Shown: piece by piece, positions 43,085 through 56,755 of the stretch
Layout: each line of letters begins with the position of its first letter
Position numbering within the stretch: the stretch's first letter is position 1
NCBI RefSeq assembly: GCF_000218685.1
Contig: NW_006763291.1
Location: 3,289,443-3,353,442, forward strand
DNA: 64,000 nucleotides
Origin: Serpula lacrymans var. lacrymans S7.9
Lineage: Eukaryota > Basidiomycota > Agaricomycetes > Boletales > Serpulaceae
Direction: 5' to 3'
Notes under the pieces: model-generated
Databases searched by the model: none
What the model was told of the DNA's origin: nothing
What the model saw: only the letters and a program-made list of their open reading frames with translations
Translations under genes and position numbers: made by a program

Positions 43085-44760
43085 AAATTATCATGTTCCT
43101 GCTGTTCTGAGCTCATTGAGAATTGCATTTGGTAGGATTTGATGTCCACAATACTTTTTTGCTGCCCAAGCAGCCTGTTGCCCTGTCAACCCCTTGTGAT
43201 AAGCATCCATAAAGTGATGAGAACAACAAGCATATTTAATGGGTATGCAAAAAATTGGTAAATGCACTACAATTGTGCAAAGCAATATAACAAGCCCACT
43301 TTTTCATCTACTGCATAGTGACAGAACCCAATGCAGCAAGGACATTTTTCTTGAGGTCTTTTCCTTTGAGGGTGAAGGATTGAGCTGGTACACACACTTC
43401 GCATATTACCAACACTGCTCTATAAGCTCACAATGAAATTTAGGGAGAAAAAGAACTTGGAATCCTTGTACTTCCCAAGCAAGCTCAAGTCATAACTTGA
43501 CATTTACAAAATCAGGCTCATTGTAAAGTGTCCTACAACAACAGCAACACACAATGTTTGGAGAATATTTAAAACCAGGGCATCCTGCATGTACATGTGA
43601 GAAGTCCCCATAACCATGCTCACTGAGGATTTCTGCTATGCCCTTGAAGACGCCTGTGTGAGGATAACATTCAGGAAAATAGAATGACTGAGGTGTATTG
43701 TTGTCAATTTTTCTATTAGCCATCCAGATTTTTGTCTTTATAGGCTTTCTGTCAAGCTCATGGATGGTTTGTCCTTGTTTGTTACATGTATTTACCTCCA
43801 CCCCCCAATTATTCCCTTGCTTTGGAATAAATTAAGCATTTTTTGAGCAGAGAGAACATTGTCTGCACACTTTGTGTGAGTGGGAGCATTATCAAAGACT
43901 AGAATGTGATCTTCATCTGGATAATGTTCTGATAGGATACCCATGGCCTTCTGGGCCCGTGCAATAATATCAACTGCTGTAAAGTATCCATCACGAGACT
44001 TGCCAGCCTTAAAGGAGACACAAGCCATCACTGTCCCATCCAATAACTATTATGATAACACAATTTTTGGACTCTGAACCTTTGATCTCCACTTCAACCT
44101 TCTTTCTCTTTTCAAAACACTTGTGCTATGTGGCACTCTCCTTTACTTTCAAACTCCACTTATATCTTTTACTTTCTTGCACTGTGCTTCTTCTTCTTAT
44201 TTTAAAACACAACTCTCTCACAAGGTGGAGCTGGTCACAAGGGCTGCACCCTATTATATCATCAGCCAAGACCCTTAACAACTGTATAGTACAGCATGTA
44301 CAAACAAACCTGTGACAGTATATATACTCTAATAGATCAAAGAGACTCCTCAGTAAGTGCTCCTGTTGTTTACTCACAACTAACTCGGTCTTATCCTAAG
44401 GGGTTTACCCACTCCTACTTCTCCCACTCTTGCTTGTCTGAGTTGTGCGCCAGAGTATACAAAATTTGGTTGTTACAATGACCTCAGTCACCCATGATTT
44501 GCAGACACAAAGTCAGCAATCATTAAAGATGCTCCTTCACCTTTGGCATATGGAGTTGCACCAGCTTCCTTGGATACACATTGAGCAGTCTGATGGTCAT
44601 TTGCATAGAAGGTACTTCCATTGTGAAACCAAACCACAAGAGGATGCTGTTGAGTTTGCAGTTCAACAATCTCTTGGTCTTTTCTCTGTCCAAGCACACA
44701 TATGTCCTTTCATATCTGTCCACTGCTTCAAAAAGACATTTTGACAATACCACACTACAT
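43085..44760 (-). pseudogene. Degenerate DDE transposase
   Basis: A basidiomycete DDE endonuclease broken into several frames on the minus strand. In order: STFYANDHQTAQCV with YAKGEGASLMIADFVSANHG (44697-44488); FKAGKSRDGYFTAVDII, KAMGILSEHYPDEDHILVFDNAPTH (44043-43792); TPQSFYFPECYPHTGVFKGIAEIL with EPDFVNV (43801-43490); FHCELIEQCW and YAKCVYQLNPSPSKEK around 43,420, interrupted by stops; and GLTGQQAAWAAKKYCGHQILP (43285-43091). The second Asp (VFDN) and the Glu (IEQCW) remain, while the first catalytic Asp region reads WFHNGST instead of a D-E-S-T form. Several stops and shifts make it inactive. A further N-terminal part up to about 45,700 is likely but unreadable. Confidence 0.75.
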
Positions 44761-46604
44761 CAGCCCTTTCATGGCCATCAACATACTGACCCTTGAAGTT
44801 GCGTGCCCACCTGTAGTTCATCTGTCTCATTCACCATTTAGCTGTGGCTAATGAAATGATCTTTTTCATTCCCAGACATTTTTTGACCTCATCTGTTGCT
44901 AAATAGTCAACAATGTTTTGAGCCTGAACATACATTCCAATTAACTGTAGATGCTCATGGATCTCATTGGCAGTATCACTTCAAGGCAGGATTGGTTTCA
45001 TCCTCCACATGAATTACTTGGCAAGCTGAGTCAATACTCAATGTAGAGCTTTGTATTTGTACATAGTTGCCATGCAAACCAGGTATTTCTCCCCAGTCCA
45101 TGTGCTGCAGTCATAAATGCCGATATCTAGGAGCCATATGCCATACACTTGGTGTTGGTATAATAATGTAGGAATGTACACATTGCCTCCAGACATTCAC
45201 AAGAGTATATATCAAGGCCTGGGTCTTTGTAGCCTCATCCAAGTGCTTATGGGGGTTTCAAGATAGCATGAATATCTTTCAAAGCCCTCCATTGAAGCAA
45301 CTATGGTGGGTGGCTTCCGGAGACGGTATGCAAAAGCCCCATTACTAGGACTGCCACTAATTTCCTTGTTTAATCATCCTTCCTGACTCGTGGATAACTT
45401 TTTCACTGGAAGGTACAAAAACATCAAGGTCTTCATCTGCAGAAGTCAGAAAGTTGACTACCTACAATGTACAGGATGGTGGTGGAGACAGTAGTGATTT
45501 AGCTGTACTAAATTCTTGTTGTTCAAGGACCTTGGATGCCTCAAGAAGAAGGTCAATGTTCAGCCAGAAAGAGTGATGTACAGTATCCGCAGTTGTAGCA
45601 CTAGGTATAGTATTCAGCAAGTCTTGAGATGAGGGTCTGAATAAAGTGTTCCTGAATGAGATAGTGTCCAAGTAGTTGACTGCAGGGCTTGCTGTCCTGG
45701 ACTACAAATGCAGTTAGTGCATGTCTAATGGTGGTAGTCACTGGCTCATCTGCACTTTGTTCTGATATTCTTTGCCCATCTGAAGCTCCATGCTTTTCCT
45801 AGTACATTTACTGACACCAAAAGCATGCAATGCCAGATTTTAAAGGTCCTTTCATGAGTGTTTTGGCATTATGCAGTCCGAGGCATAAAGACAGAAGGTG
45901 TGTGTCAATTATCATTTGCTTTTTTGGTGTATCCTTTTTTGTCACGCAGCAAATAACCATATTTATCTCCATATTCTTGATAGCAATTGTAAATCTCACA
46001 ATTTCAGAAATTGGCTCACACAGAGTTGTGGAGAATTGAACAGTAAAACTTTCCATTCAATTTTCTTCAGCCCGAAAATATGATTTACAAGTGCCATTAA
46101 CTCTTTGCAAAAAGGAATGTCCTAGTCACATTTCATCACAGGATGTTAGTGGTGTGTGCATAAGCCCTACCTCAGAGACCTCTACTTGAGCCATAGAGAT
46201 GCCTTTAGAAATTGTAGTTGAGGCAATCCGACTTCAAATTTTTGTCTCAGACTTGGCTTAGACAATGTTCAAACCAGCAGCATTGTGCAAAATAATATAT
46301 GACCCAAATATGACTACTGATGCAATACATAGAAATTTGACATCTATGCGGCTTGAACTATTGTGCTAGAGGCTAAAAAGTCATTCATAGCAGACACCAT
46401 CAACCACTAGACTACCAGGCAGCATAAATGTCTGGACCTGCAACCAGGTATAATCAGCAAGCAGTCACATTGCCTGGACAGAAAAAGAAGGTGGGGCCCC
46501 CATTGAAGCCCCATCTGAGGATCTGCACTAGGTGTCTTGCAATATTGGCCAAAAAATGTCCGGATGGGAAATCAGGGTTCAATAGGGATAAACTGGTACA
46601 GTAC
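44761..46604. other. Decayed, probably transposon-derived sequence
   Basis: A/T-rich stretch lying between the DDE transposase relic and the second thaumatin segment. Only short frames occur (for example 45671-45462 and 46056-45808 on the minus strand), with no domain recognised. The proximal part probably belongs to the 5' end of the DDE element. Confidence 0.4.
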
Positions 46605-47500
46605 TAAGATTTAGGAGTCATGTGAATGATTAAAGGCATAACCCGGCGTCTATCTGTATTACCAGCGTGGGAAGCACAGCCTGTGATCGCCTTTGACTGT
46701 TTTGGCCTTTGATCCAGGTGATAGGCCCCTCGGTTCAACGAGCTCCACTTACATGTGGGTTACGCTGGGTTACACCACGAGAAAAGCGAAGAACACGAAG
46801 ATACATATGGTCTTTGCGGCAAATGATCGTTTGAATGTTGCCAGCGATCGTTGGATATTAACCTAGGAACGAGTTCGATTTTCGCGTCATGGTTGTTTTC
46901 CTCGAAGTCCGAGGAAAGGTAAAATGGGAAAATGGGCTGCACTGCTGCACTGGTGAGTTACGACACATTCAAGTGAGCTCAAAATCAAATGCAGTGGCAC
47001 TATGTAGCAACCGCTGGGCCACCTGTGTATAGCTTTTGCCCCCGTTCAAACGTCACGGTCAATTTCCCCGATCGCATAGTATGTTGTAGGGACAACGAAT
47101 GCTGCTTGGGAAAATACAGGTTCTCTTTCTTTCCACCACCTTGCCACCTGTTATTGGGTTTCTACGCGTGTTTGGTATGTTAGGGCACACGGGAACCAGG
47201 TGATCGTCCTTGCACGTTGCGGTACCGCCAGCTTCCCATTCATGATCAGACAGCAGCTCTCGAGATAATTATAGCGCTTTGCCAACGCTTTGTTCATCAT
47301 TTTCACCTCGATAGAATCAGGGTTGCCGGGCAACAAGAGAACCCCAGTCTAATTCTAGCTCTGCAGACGCATGTCCGACAATTGATAGCTTGCGTTACTG
47401 CGTAAGCATACGTATAATTTCTTAGTTGCCTGTCTCAGATGATTTCGTCGGACGAAATGTTTTGAAGGCAAGGAGCACCCTACTGGACCTGAGAGCAATG

Positions 47501-47509
47501 TATAAAAGG
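47501..47509 (+). promoter_or_regulatory. TATA box of thaumatin-like gene 2
   Basis: TATAAAAGG, 72 nt upstream of the ATG at 47573, identical in sequence and spacing to the first gene. Confidence 0.7.
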
Positions 47510-47572
47510 CCAGTGCACAATCTTAGTTCACCATTCTCCAATACTTTCCCCAGTTCCTCTCAATCAATCTAA

Positions 47573-48504
47573 ATGGCTTTCCGCTCTATTCTCGCTCTCG
47601 CTACTGTTGCCACTGCTGTCAGTGCACAGTCGTTAAACGTTGTTAACTCTTGCAGCGAGTCCGTCCTGCTCTTCACCCAGACCTCCTTCGGTACCATCGA
47701 CAACAATGTTGTCGTCGCTGCCGGTGCCAGTGCCAACATGGGGATCAGCTCCAACTGGGATGGTGCTGTCAACGTCGGTATGTACTTCTTCTCTTTCATT
47801 TGCGCTCCTTCACTCATTCATCTCTTCCAGGTACTGGATGCACCAGCGATGGATCTTCCTGCACCACCGGTGCTCCCACCTGGGACGGTTCCACCCCTTT
47901 CAGTAGGGCTGAGTTCAACTTCGTAAGTGTTTTCTTCAGCCTTCTTCGATTAAATCATTGATCATATTTCTGCTACAGTACGCCATCCCCGGATCAGTCA
48001 CTTACGACATCTCCTTGATCTACGGTTATAACGTTGGAATGGAGATCTCCTCCGCTGACGCCAGCTGCGATGCTTACGCTTGCACCATCAACAACTGCGT
48101 AAATTACATTCTTCTCATTGTTTCATACCGAGTCTCAAAGTTTCCATCATCGCGTAGCCCCTTCCCGGACCAGGATCAGACACTTGCTACTCCCCATGCT
48201 GCTCGTCAGCTAGTGCTTGCTCTGGAGGTGCTCTTCCCGCTGGTGGAGGAGGATGTGTCAGCAACGCTGGCCCTGGCCCCAACTCTGCCTTCTACTACAC
48301 CACCTGCCCCAACGCATACGCTTTCCCCGACAACGATGGTGCTGGTAAGTATTCTTCCTATTCGAGTTATCATGCCCACAACTAATTTCACTCTTTGCAG
48401 CCGGCTACACCCCCGCCGACAACGTCGACTACACTTGTAGTAACGCCGCCATCACCCTCACTCTCTGCCCCGGTACCACCTCTAACATCCCCAAGAGGAA
48501 GTAA
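47573..48504 (+). CDS. Thaumatin-like protein 2, secreted
   Basis: Twin of the gene at 21,342, with the same genomic length (932 nt), the same four intron positions and 235 residues. By my reading 13 residues differ: positions 3, 15, 16, 51, 66, 83, 89, 103, 121, 168, 174, 202 and 217. None changes a cysteine. The signal peptide (MAFRSILALATVATAVSA) and all the cysteine-bearing segments are kept, so both copies look functional. The C-terminus PKRK is basic in both. Its 3' neighbour on the opposite strand is the Costars-type gene, about 0.4 kb away, tail to tail. Confidence 0.9.
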
Positions 48505-48915
48505 AAATGTGCCTGATCTTTGGCTAATTTGGGATTGTGATTGTAAAAAAACCAGGGGAATCCGTAGTATAGTTTCTGGTATTTGTGGGTTTATAATTTG
48601 GTTTATATTTTTGGCAAATCTCGGTGTGAGCCTCGCTATCTCCTCCAACTGCAGTTAACGTTCCACGATCATAAGTGTTAAGCATCACGTTTCGGCGATA
48701 AAAGCCTAACAACAATAAGAGCCATTTGTTATTCAAAACTCATCAAGGTCAACACACTGCTAAACACTGCACTGTCGATCATCATCTAAAAGACGCGCAT
48801 GGTGATTAATGCGTGGCGGTTGCTACACTTGATAGTCTGATAGCTTGTTGATAGCTACACGCGCAACTGATTACTACATCATACGCACTATCCCAACGCA
48901 CTTCTATTTTCATTA

Positions 48916-49351
48916 TCACTTAATCTCCTCACTCAGCAGCACGATTGGAATGTCGTTGTCAGCTTCGGGAGTCCTCCCACTGACTACTCTCCCTTGCATG
49001 AGGATCTCGCCATCAAAGGTTAACTGAGTTTAGAGATGAAACATCGGTCAGCACGCATGCCAAAGGTAGTGTAGTCGTCCTGAACTAACAATTCCTTTCT
49101 TCTTTGCCTTTCTCAGCGTCATATTGAGCGCATCAGCTAAAAGTCAGATGGAAAGCGGTCAGCGTAGAAATACATTCAACTGATAGTCAGGAAGGGCTCA
49201 CAATGCGTCTTTCCCAGCAGTTCTCCGAAAGTGATGGATTGTTTACCATCTTCGGTATTCGGAAATCAGACTTTGTTTAACTCGATTACCTCAAGAAGAT
49301 ATGTCAGACACCTACCAGAATTTGGTTGTCCATGTTCCTTGAGAATGTCCT
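48916..49351 (-). CDS. Costars-family (ABRACL-like) small protein, 5' end unresolved
   Basis: Three short exons on the minus strand splice in frame: DILKEHGQPNS (from 49351, acceptor CCTAG), then DGKQSITFGELLGKTH after a GTAGGT intron, then ADALNMTLRKAKKKGI after a GTGAGC intron. A final GTTAGT intron leads to LTFDGEILMQGR, VVSGRTPEADN and DIPIVLLSEEIK, with TGA at 48916-48918. The pattern DGK.S..FG.L, then AL..TL..AKK..I.T..GE.L.QG and a D..I.LL ending, is that of the Costars domain, a roughly 80-residue winged-helix-like actin-regulatory module. A first exon with the ATG should lie between 49,352 and about 49,560 but was not pinned down. The gene is absent from the first duplicated segment. 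Confidence 0.72.
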
Positions 49352-50033
49352 AGGAGTAACCCTGTTAGCTACGACGACTGAGATGGTTTGAACTCAACAA
49401 CAAACAATTATGCTCTGTATCTGTTCCTCCAGAGAGATCACTACAGATCGGAGTCGTACATTCAACAGTCATGATAAGGACACGGACTGGGGTACGAACT
49501 TGTAATACCGGATTTGTGTCGATGGTCAAGTCTGAGACTACTGCGAGTGTCAAACAGGGTAAAAGCTCGGGAGGGCTTCAACTAATCGCCGTAGCGACCG
49601 TTCTTTAACACCTTCCTTAACGAGAACGGCAAACTTGATTTCAGCTGTGGGGACTTGAGATCTGGGGAGTGGAGTAATTCGTGCTAAGCAATCTCGATCG
49701 AAGTAAAAAATCGGCTCCACGAAAAGATAAACTTGGAGGACTGGGCGAAAGCTTGAAAGGCTATAGATTGCAGCCCCACCAGCCCCACAACTACTCCACC
49801 ACCCTCACAGAACCGAGACAAAAGTGATCGAACGAAAAGAATTACCCCATATAGACTCGAAGCCAACTACAGTTCAGGAATACAAACGAAGTGAAAAAGA
49901 TGTATCATAAAATTAGAGAGAACATGAAATGGAACTAGGGACGCGTTCTAGGGTGAGTATGAAGTTAAGGAGTGCTGTAGAACGTTTGTATGGCATACCA
50001 ATTGCTTAAACGGCCAACCTTTTGCCTTCGCTT

Positions 50034-51729
50034 TCATGCATGCTCCCCATCATCCGAGTCCGCATCATCAGCGTCTTGATGACATAGTTGCCGCCTGAAT
50101 CTTCTTATTATCTTAATTCTCCTCATTTTGTTCGTCTCTAGAACAATCCGTTCAACTTCGCTCCAGCGTTCTCGATATTTTTCTGCTTCAGGCTGACCCA
50201 TCAGAGTCGGTGTATTCCACGCATCTATTTTGTGGATTTGTGGTGCGACACTTGATAGGAATGCAGCGACTGCTCCAGGGGCTTCTATTCGGGAATTGGA
50301 GACCTCAAATAATGAAAGAGATCTATGACATATACCATCTGAAGGGAGCTCGTAAGCCAATTGCGAAACGTCAATCACGATTGAAAGACGGAATAGTTCG
50401 GGGCAATGTCGGAACAAAGGAAGGAATCCAGGCAAGGTGATTGCGGAAGGTTGTCGCCAACCATGTGTCGCTCCAAGTTCCAACCACTCCAGTTTAGGCC
50501 AAGCCATAGCGAGTTCTTTCAATTGTGCGTCGTCCAGTGAGAACGGATAATTGATGTCCAGTGTGAAGGTTTTCACCTTATGTAGGATGAGCACTGGCTT
50601 CAAATCGTGAAAACTGATGACATAGTCGCTGTGTTCTTCCATGCCATCTTCAAAGCGGAGGGTACCGGGTAAGCCGATGGCGATGGAGCTAGTGCGCTGA
50701 TCGTGTGATTGGAATGGGAGCATCGCGAGTATCTTGGGAAGAACTACTCCATTTGACGGGGAGTCATACATTGCATGGATGTCTATGGTCTCGACCGCTT
50801 GTTTTGGCACTTCAATAAAGCCCAGGAATAAATCCATCTTGTACCCCGTTAGTTTGAGTGTGTGAAGTCCAGGGAAACCGGGCTTGTTGAAGTACTTCTC
50901 GATACCCTGATAAGCATTGTCAAGGGATATAAGTAATATCAGAGAACGCAATGTCTCCAGCTGAGATAGATGTAATATAGAGGGTTGATCGAGTACACCA
51001 CTTGTCAGGCTCTCGAGTTGGTGGAACTCATGTAGCACCCGAGAAGCAATCTCCACAGTCTTAGCAGAAAAATGTACTCCTGGAATGTAGAGTGATTTAA
51101 TCTGCGGACACATCGTGGCGATACATGGAAGAGCATAGATAGTGGGAACTCTTCCTAACTCGGGAAGATTTACGTTCAGATAGACGGAAGTGAGCATGGG
51201 TCCGAGAAGGAAAGGTATGAACGGGCACGTCTCTTCAAGGTTATCTTTCCACAGCAAAGATTTTAGTCGGGGGAGGAGAGGAGGGGCAAAAGGAGGGAAG
51301 GTGAGGGCCCGGTATACATCCGTTTCGACCTCCAACAAATCGTCTCCCCCTATGGTAATTTCTTGTACATAACCTGCATACTTCTTGAAAACCACCCAAT
51401 CGCTTGCGTACATTGGCCTTACAAGTTTCTAGAAAGTGGGCAGGATGGTAATCAACGAACCAAGTATGAAATTAGCAGGCTCATAGACGTACAAGCTGTC
51501 TTGTCGCGTCTTCCATATCCTCCAAATCCCATAAATCCAGAGGCATGCATCTGATGAGAGGTTCTATACTGGGTAGACCGCGATACAACGCAGCAAATGC
51601 AGGTTCCTCGAAGACTTTACACACTCTAGCAAGCGAAGCCAACGTCTCTGGAGGCGCAAAAGAAAAAACAATGGACAAAATTTCTGAAACTACAAGACAT
51701 GAGTGCGCTGCTGTCCGAGCCAGGGGCAT
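50034..51729 (-). CDS. F-box/LRR-type protein, gene 3
   Basis: Exon 1 is 51729-51493, exon 2 is 51428-50034, joined by a GTACGT...CTAG intron, giving about 543 residues. The opening MPLARTAAHSCLVVSEILSIVF and LASLARVCKVFEEPAFAALY is the F-box-like pattern shared with genes 1 and 2. The junction reads RQLKLVRPMYASDWVVFKKYA. Leucine-rich text follows (LHLSQLETLRSLILLISLDN, WPKLEWLELGATHG), and the tail is basic then acidic (ADDADSDDGEHA). Likely an SCF adaptor of unknown target. The next locus upstream (52,317-53,948) is a damaged tandem copy. Confidence 0.85.
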
Positions 51730-52316
51730 GATGCGTTTTGATATGCGTTAAAATGACGTGTCGAATATTCAACTCTACTCTGCCCTTGTATTATAGTCAG
51801 TGTAAAAGATGCTGATAAGGATATTTCTCTTGATAGAAGTCTTATATAGGTCTTTTTTTTTTTTGGCTTGAAGCGATTTTCGTACTGATGGGAATAACAG
51901 ATATGATGGTGATCTGATCTCCAGTGTGCGTGATAGGAACAACCACGCTGCTGTCAGTCACGATCTTTAGTACAAATTGTCTGCAGTCAATTTCAAGTGT
52001 CCAGTTGTGATAAAGGATGAACAGGTTTAAGCTTGGGACCCTCGTGGACGTCTGAGACAGAAAAGAAAGCTGTGTCACACTTGGGTTGTGGTTCACGTAA
52101 TCGCGATAATAGATCGTCGGTGCAGACATTACGGCTAATACTACTGTAACCTGCGATTGTAGAAACATATTGCAGTCGAGTCAGGTAAGTCAAAATCATT
52201 GAGAATATGTATACCATCGCCATTGGTACTAGTAAGCACATAATCGGGAACATTATTCTGGGTAAGTATATGTATAACTTGAAAAAGTTGAGGAGGTAAC
52301 GTACAGCAGCGCACTA
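51730..52316. other. Upstream part of the F-box tandem unit, copy A
   Basis: About 0.4 kb here (51,887-52,140) is repeated at 54,127-54,360, as in GATGGTGATCTGATCTCCAG. A minus-strand frame from ATG 52253 begins with a hydrophobic MFPIMCLLVPMAMVYIFSMI and includes DDLLSRLREPQPKCDTAFF, which has a diverged match in the other copy. It may be a small gene or a transcript leader; no family was recognised. Confidence 0.45.
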
Positions 52317-53948
52317 CTAGTAATCACTCAAAGTATCCCAGGTATCCCAGTTTTCGCCATCACTTATATTCTCCCACCCATCCTTATCAACGGTGCCCTT
52401 GCTGGAAAGATGCTTCTCACGTTTTCTCAATCTCGTCATCGCTCGAAGAATCTGTCCAACTTGGCTCCAGCGCTGTTGGTTGATACTTATCCACCTCTGG
52501 ATATTCCTGCAGCGTCGGCGTATGCCATGCATATATTTCGCGGATTTGCGGCATGACATACGCTAGATATGCAGCGACCGCTGCAGGTGCTTTTATTGAG
52601 GAATTTGAGAACTCCACGCACGAAATATTTCTGGCCTGCATACCATCGGTCGGTAGCTCGTATGTCAGATGCGAAGCATCGATGGCGATTCCGAGTTGTT
52701 TCAGGTTGGGACAATGCTGGAACAAAGGAAGGAGCCCTGGCAATGTGATTGCGGAGGGCTTTCGCCAGCCATGGGTCGCACCGAGATCCAGTATCTCTAA
52801 CTCAGGCCAAGCCATAGCAGGTTCTTTCAGTTGTTGGTTGTCCAGCGAAAATGGATAGTTGATATCCAGCGTGAAATATTTAATCTTGTGTAGAGTGAGA
52901 ACCGGCTTCAGGTCATCAAAGCTGATAGCGTAATCACTGTGTACTACTTCTTCAGAATCGAATTGGAGGATTCTTGGTAAACGAATGATGATTGAGGTTA
53001 CACCCTGACATTCGATTGGGAGGGGCATGGAGCAAGTATCTTTGGAACCGCTTCTGCGTTTAGCGTAGAGTCGCAAAGCGAGACGAAGCATAGGGAGTCG
53101 ACGACGCATTTTGGCACTTCGATGAAACCGAGGAATGAGTCCACATTGTACCCAGTTAGACTTATTGTGCAGAGCCCAGGGAAAACGGGTTGTTTGAACC
53201 ACCCCTTGACACCCCGGTAAGCTTTGTCGACTGACAGAAACATCGCAAGGTAATGCAATGTTTCCAGCTGAGACAGGTGCAATGTAGCAGGTTTATTGAG
53301 ACTACCACTAGTCAAACTTCCGAGCTCACGAAACTTAGGCACCAAATGAGAAGCCATCTCCATAGCCTTGGTGCGCCAATCTATTTCCGCAAGAAAGAGG
53401 GATTTGATCTGTGGACACATCCATGGCGATACATGTGAGCGCGTGAATAAAAGTGACTCTTTCTAAGACAGGACGAGGGGCCATGTTCAAGTAGACGGAA
53501 GTGAGCGAGGGCCCGAGAAGAAAACGAATGAGGGGGCGTGTCTCCTCGAGGTTATCCTTCCACACCAGAGATTTCAATCTCGGGAGAAGTGGAAGGGGAA
53601 GGGGAGGGAAAACAGAGTACTTTTGGAAAATTACCCATTCGCCTGCACGTATCGCCCTTCGGAGTTTCTAGCGACAGCACGATAAGCAACAAATTGAAAA
53701 TTAAGATGGCATACTTATGCCAAACAAGACCGTACAAACTGTCTAGTCACGTCTTGCATCCAAGCATCCCAAACGTCCTCCAAAATCCATAAATTCTGAG
53801 GCATGCATCTGATGAGAGGTTCTATACTGGGTGGACTTTGATACAACGCAGCAAATGCAGGTTCCTTGAAGTATTTACACACTCTGGCAACGTCTCTGGA
53901 GGCGCAAAAGAAAAAACAATGGACAAAATTTTTGAAACTACAAGACAT
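52317..53948 (-). pseudogene. F-box/LRR pseudogene, tandem copy of gene 3
   Basis: Aligns along its whole length with gene 3 but needs several frame changes. The start MSCSFKNFVHCFFF at 53948 has lost part of the F-box (compare LASLARVCKVFEEPAFAALY with VARVCKYFKEPAFAALY). The LRR part is spread over 53577-53335, 53420-52998, 53202-52417 and 52559-52317 in different frames. Matching segments include LHLSQLETLHYLAMFLSVDK, VPKILA, HSDYAISFDDLKPVLTLHKI and LEILDLGATHGW. At least three shifts separate them, so no full protein is made. Many codons are still similar, so the decay is fairly recent. Confidence 0.82.
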
Positions 53949-54493
53949 GAGTGCGTCGCTGTCCGAGTTTGCGCCATAGTGTGTTTCTTTGCGTTATGCC
54001 ACGAAGCAATAGTGTGTCGAGTATTCAGATCCGCTCTGCCTTGTATTAGTCAATGCAGAAGATGCTGATAACGATATATTTCTTGTTGGAACGTTTATGT
54101 AGGTCCTGTGGCTCGAAACGGTTTGTGTGCTGATGGAAGTAATAGAGGTCGTGCCATATGATGGTGATCTGATCTCCAGTGTGCGTGGTAGGAACAGCCA
54201 CGTTGCTGTCAGTCACGATCTTGAGTACGAATGCCTGCAGTCAATTGCAAGTCCAGTTGTGATGAAGAATGAACAGAAACTTGGACAGGAAAGAAAGCGG
54301 TGTCACACCCGGGTTGTGGTTCACGTGATCGCGATAGTAGATCGTCGGTGGCGTGGCGCATTGTAGCTAATACTAGCGTAGTCTGTGTAGGTAGAAACAT
54401 ATCGCAGCATTCGAGCCAGATAGGACAAATCATTAAGAGAGTATCATCACCAATAGTACTTCTACGTGTTATATATCTGCGTATCTCAAATCC
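53949..54493. other. Upstream part of the F-box tandem unit, copy B
   Basis: Contains the second copy of the 0.4-kb upstream repeat (54,127-54,360). The small hydrophobic frame of copy A is not intact here, though DDLLSRSREPQPGCDTAFF can still be read on the minus strand. No gene is called. Confidence 0.45.
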
Positions 54494-56632
<2,139 letters not shown>

Positions 56633-56755
56633 GTTTCTTGTGAATTTTGTTAGGAAAGGATATGTGGGGAAGGGGCGGAGGGGAGAAGAAAAGAAACGGA
56701 GAGGTTTGATGAGACGCGCCACAGCTGTTGTTGATTTTCTGTGCTGGATCGATTA
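56633..56755 (-). other. Non-AUG mitochondrial-type leader of the arginyl-tRNA synthetase
   Basis: The synthetase frame is open from a TAA near 56,757 to the first ATG, with no ATG in between. It reads RKSTTAVARLIKPLRFF, then SSPLRPFPTYPFLTKFTRN, rich in Arg, Lys, Ser and hydrophobic residues and free of acidic ones, which is typical of a mitochondrial presequence. A GTG at 56720-56722 sits in good context (G at -3 and +4). It may start a mitochondrial form, with the downstream ATG giving the cytosolic form. Confidence 0.55.

Larger units (their letters stand above)
46605..49773 (+). repeat. Segmental duplication, copy 2
   Basis: Direct-orientation partner of 20,396-23,055, from AAGATTTAGGAGTCA to AGATTGCAG. 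It retains about 0.44 kb (48,925-49,385) missing from copy 1, which encodes most of a Costars-type gene. After 49,773 the sequence no longer matches copy 1, where the Copia remnant begins. Confidence 0.85.
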
